This document shows positions 6,053-6,448 of a DNA stretch of 6,448 nucleotides, in pieces. The notes under the pieces were generated by a model. That model saw only the letters and a list, made by a program, of their open reading frames with translations. It searched no databases and was not told where the DNA came from. This DNA comes from Ruminococcaceae bacterium UBA7030 (lineage in GTDB: Bacteria; Bacillota; Clostridia; Oscillospirales; Acutalibacteraceae). A program made the translations under genes and the position numbers. Each line of letters opens with the position of its first letter. Within the stretch, counting starts at the first letter, position 1. Where the stretch lies: NCBI GenBank assembly GCA_002494125.1, contig DLBD01000059.1, positions 1-6,448 of the forward strand. The letters run 5' to 3'.

Positions 6053-6448
6053 ATGTCAAAATTTCTTTTTACAAGTGAATCTGTAACAAAGGGACATCCT
6101 GACAAGATTTGTGATCAGATTTCAGATTCAATTCTCGACGCTATGCTTGAGCAGGATCCTATGAGCCGTGTTGCTTGTGAAACGACTTGCACTACCGGTC
6201 AGGTTCTTGTTATGGGTGAAATTACTACAAAGGCAAATGTTGATATTCCTGCAATAGTAAGAAAGACAATATGTGATATTGGTTATGACGACGACAAGAA
6301 AGGCTTTAACGGTAATACTTGCGCAGTCTTAGTTTCACTGGACAAGCAGTCTACGGATATAGCGATGGGTGTTGATAAGTCATATGAGCTTAAAAATTCA
6401 GAAGAGGATGAATATAATCTCAACGGTGCAGGCGACCAGGGTATGATG
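6053..6448 (+). CDS. metK: S-adenosylmethionine synthetase (methionine adenosyltransferase), N-terminal 132 residues, 3' truncated
   Basis: MetK makes S-adenosylmethionine from methionine and ATP in the cytoplasm, releasing phosphate and diphosphate. The window holds the first 132 of an expected 390-400 residues and ends on a codon boundary. The protein begins MSKFLFTSESVTKGHPDK, with the ATP-site His15, Asp17 and Lys18, Glu43 in CET (E. coli Glu42, metal binding), Glu56 in GEITT and Gln99 (methionine-site positions). It then reaches the family signature GAGDQG at 125-130. The segment usually written GFD-x2-TCAV reads GFNGNTCAV, a mild variation. The ATG at 6053 is preceded by AGTGAGG (6038-6044) at suitable spacing. 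Expression is very likely controlled by SAM through the riboswitch and terminator in its leader. Both ends of the family N-terminal domain are intact and no frameshift was seen. Confidence 0.98.
   Translation, partial: MSKFLFTSESVTKGHPDKICDQISDSILDAMLEQDPMSRVACETTCTTGQVLVMGEITTKANVDIPAIVRKTICDIGYDDDKKGFNGNTCAVLVSLDKQSTDIAMGVDKSYELKNSEEDEYNLNGAGDQGMM

Overview
The window looks like chromosomal housekeeping and sugar-catabolism DNA from a low-to-moderate GC Gram-positive anaerobe, most likely a Clostridia/Oscillospirales-type gut bacterium. The reasons are strong AGGAGG-type ribosome sites, sigma-A-like promoters, AT-rich intergenic DNA, an FGGY ribulokinase type seen in Clostridium and Bacteroides rather than the enterobacterial AraB type, and a SAM-I riboswitch with intrinsic terminator ahead of metK. 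No phage, insertion sequence, CRISPR or tRNA was seen.

Layout: (1) Positions 2-262 are the 3' end of a sirtuin (NAD-dependent deacetylase) gene. (2) After a 61-bp gap with a plausible promoter comes a tightly spaced L-arabinose catabolic operon on the + strand: an FGGY kinase acting as ribulokinase (TTG start, 324-1889), araA (1901-3376) and araD (3384-4091). Together these convert L-arabinose to L-ribulose, L-ribulose 5-phosphate and then D-xylulose 5-phosphate, which enters the pentose phosphate pathway. No arabinose transporter or AraR regulator is in the window. (3) A hairpin at 4097-4126 ends the operon and probably also ends the convergent gene. (4) The minus-strand gene 4132-5694 encodes an unusual 520-residue protein: an extended short-chain dehydrogenase (NAD-dependent epimerase/dehydratase) followed by a C-terminal zinc-ribbon-like module. 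(5) The 358-bp divergent intergenic region 5695-6052 carries back-to-back promoters, a SAM-I riboswitch and its terminator. (6) metK (S-adenosylmethionine synthetase) begins at 6053 and runs off the right edge.

Most of the window is well explained by known families. The parts most worth a second look are the SDR/zinc-ribbon fusion and the divergent, non-AraB type ribulokinase. I found no convincing new multi-gene system.
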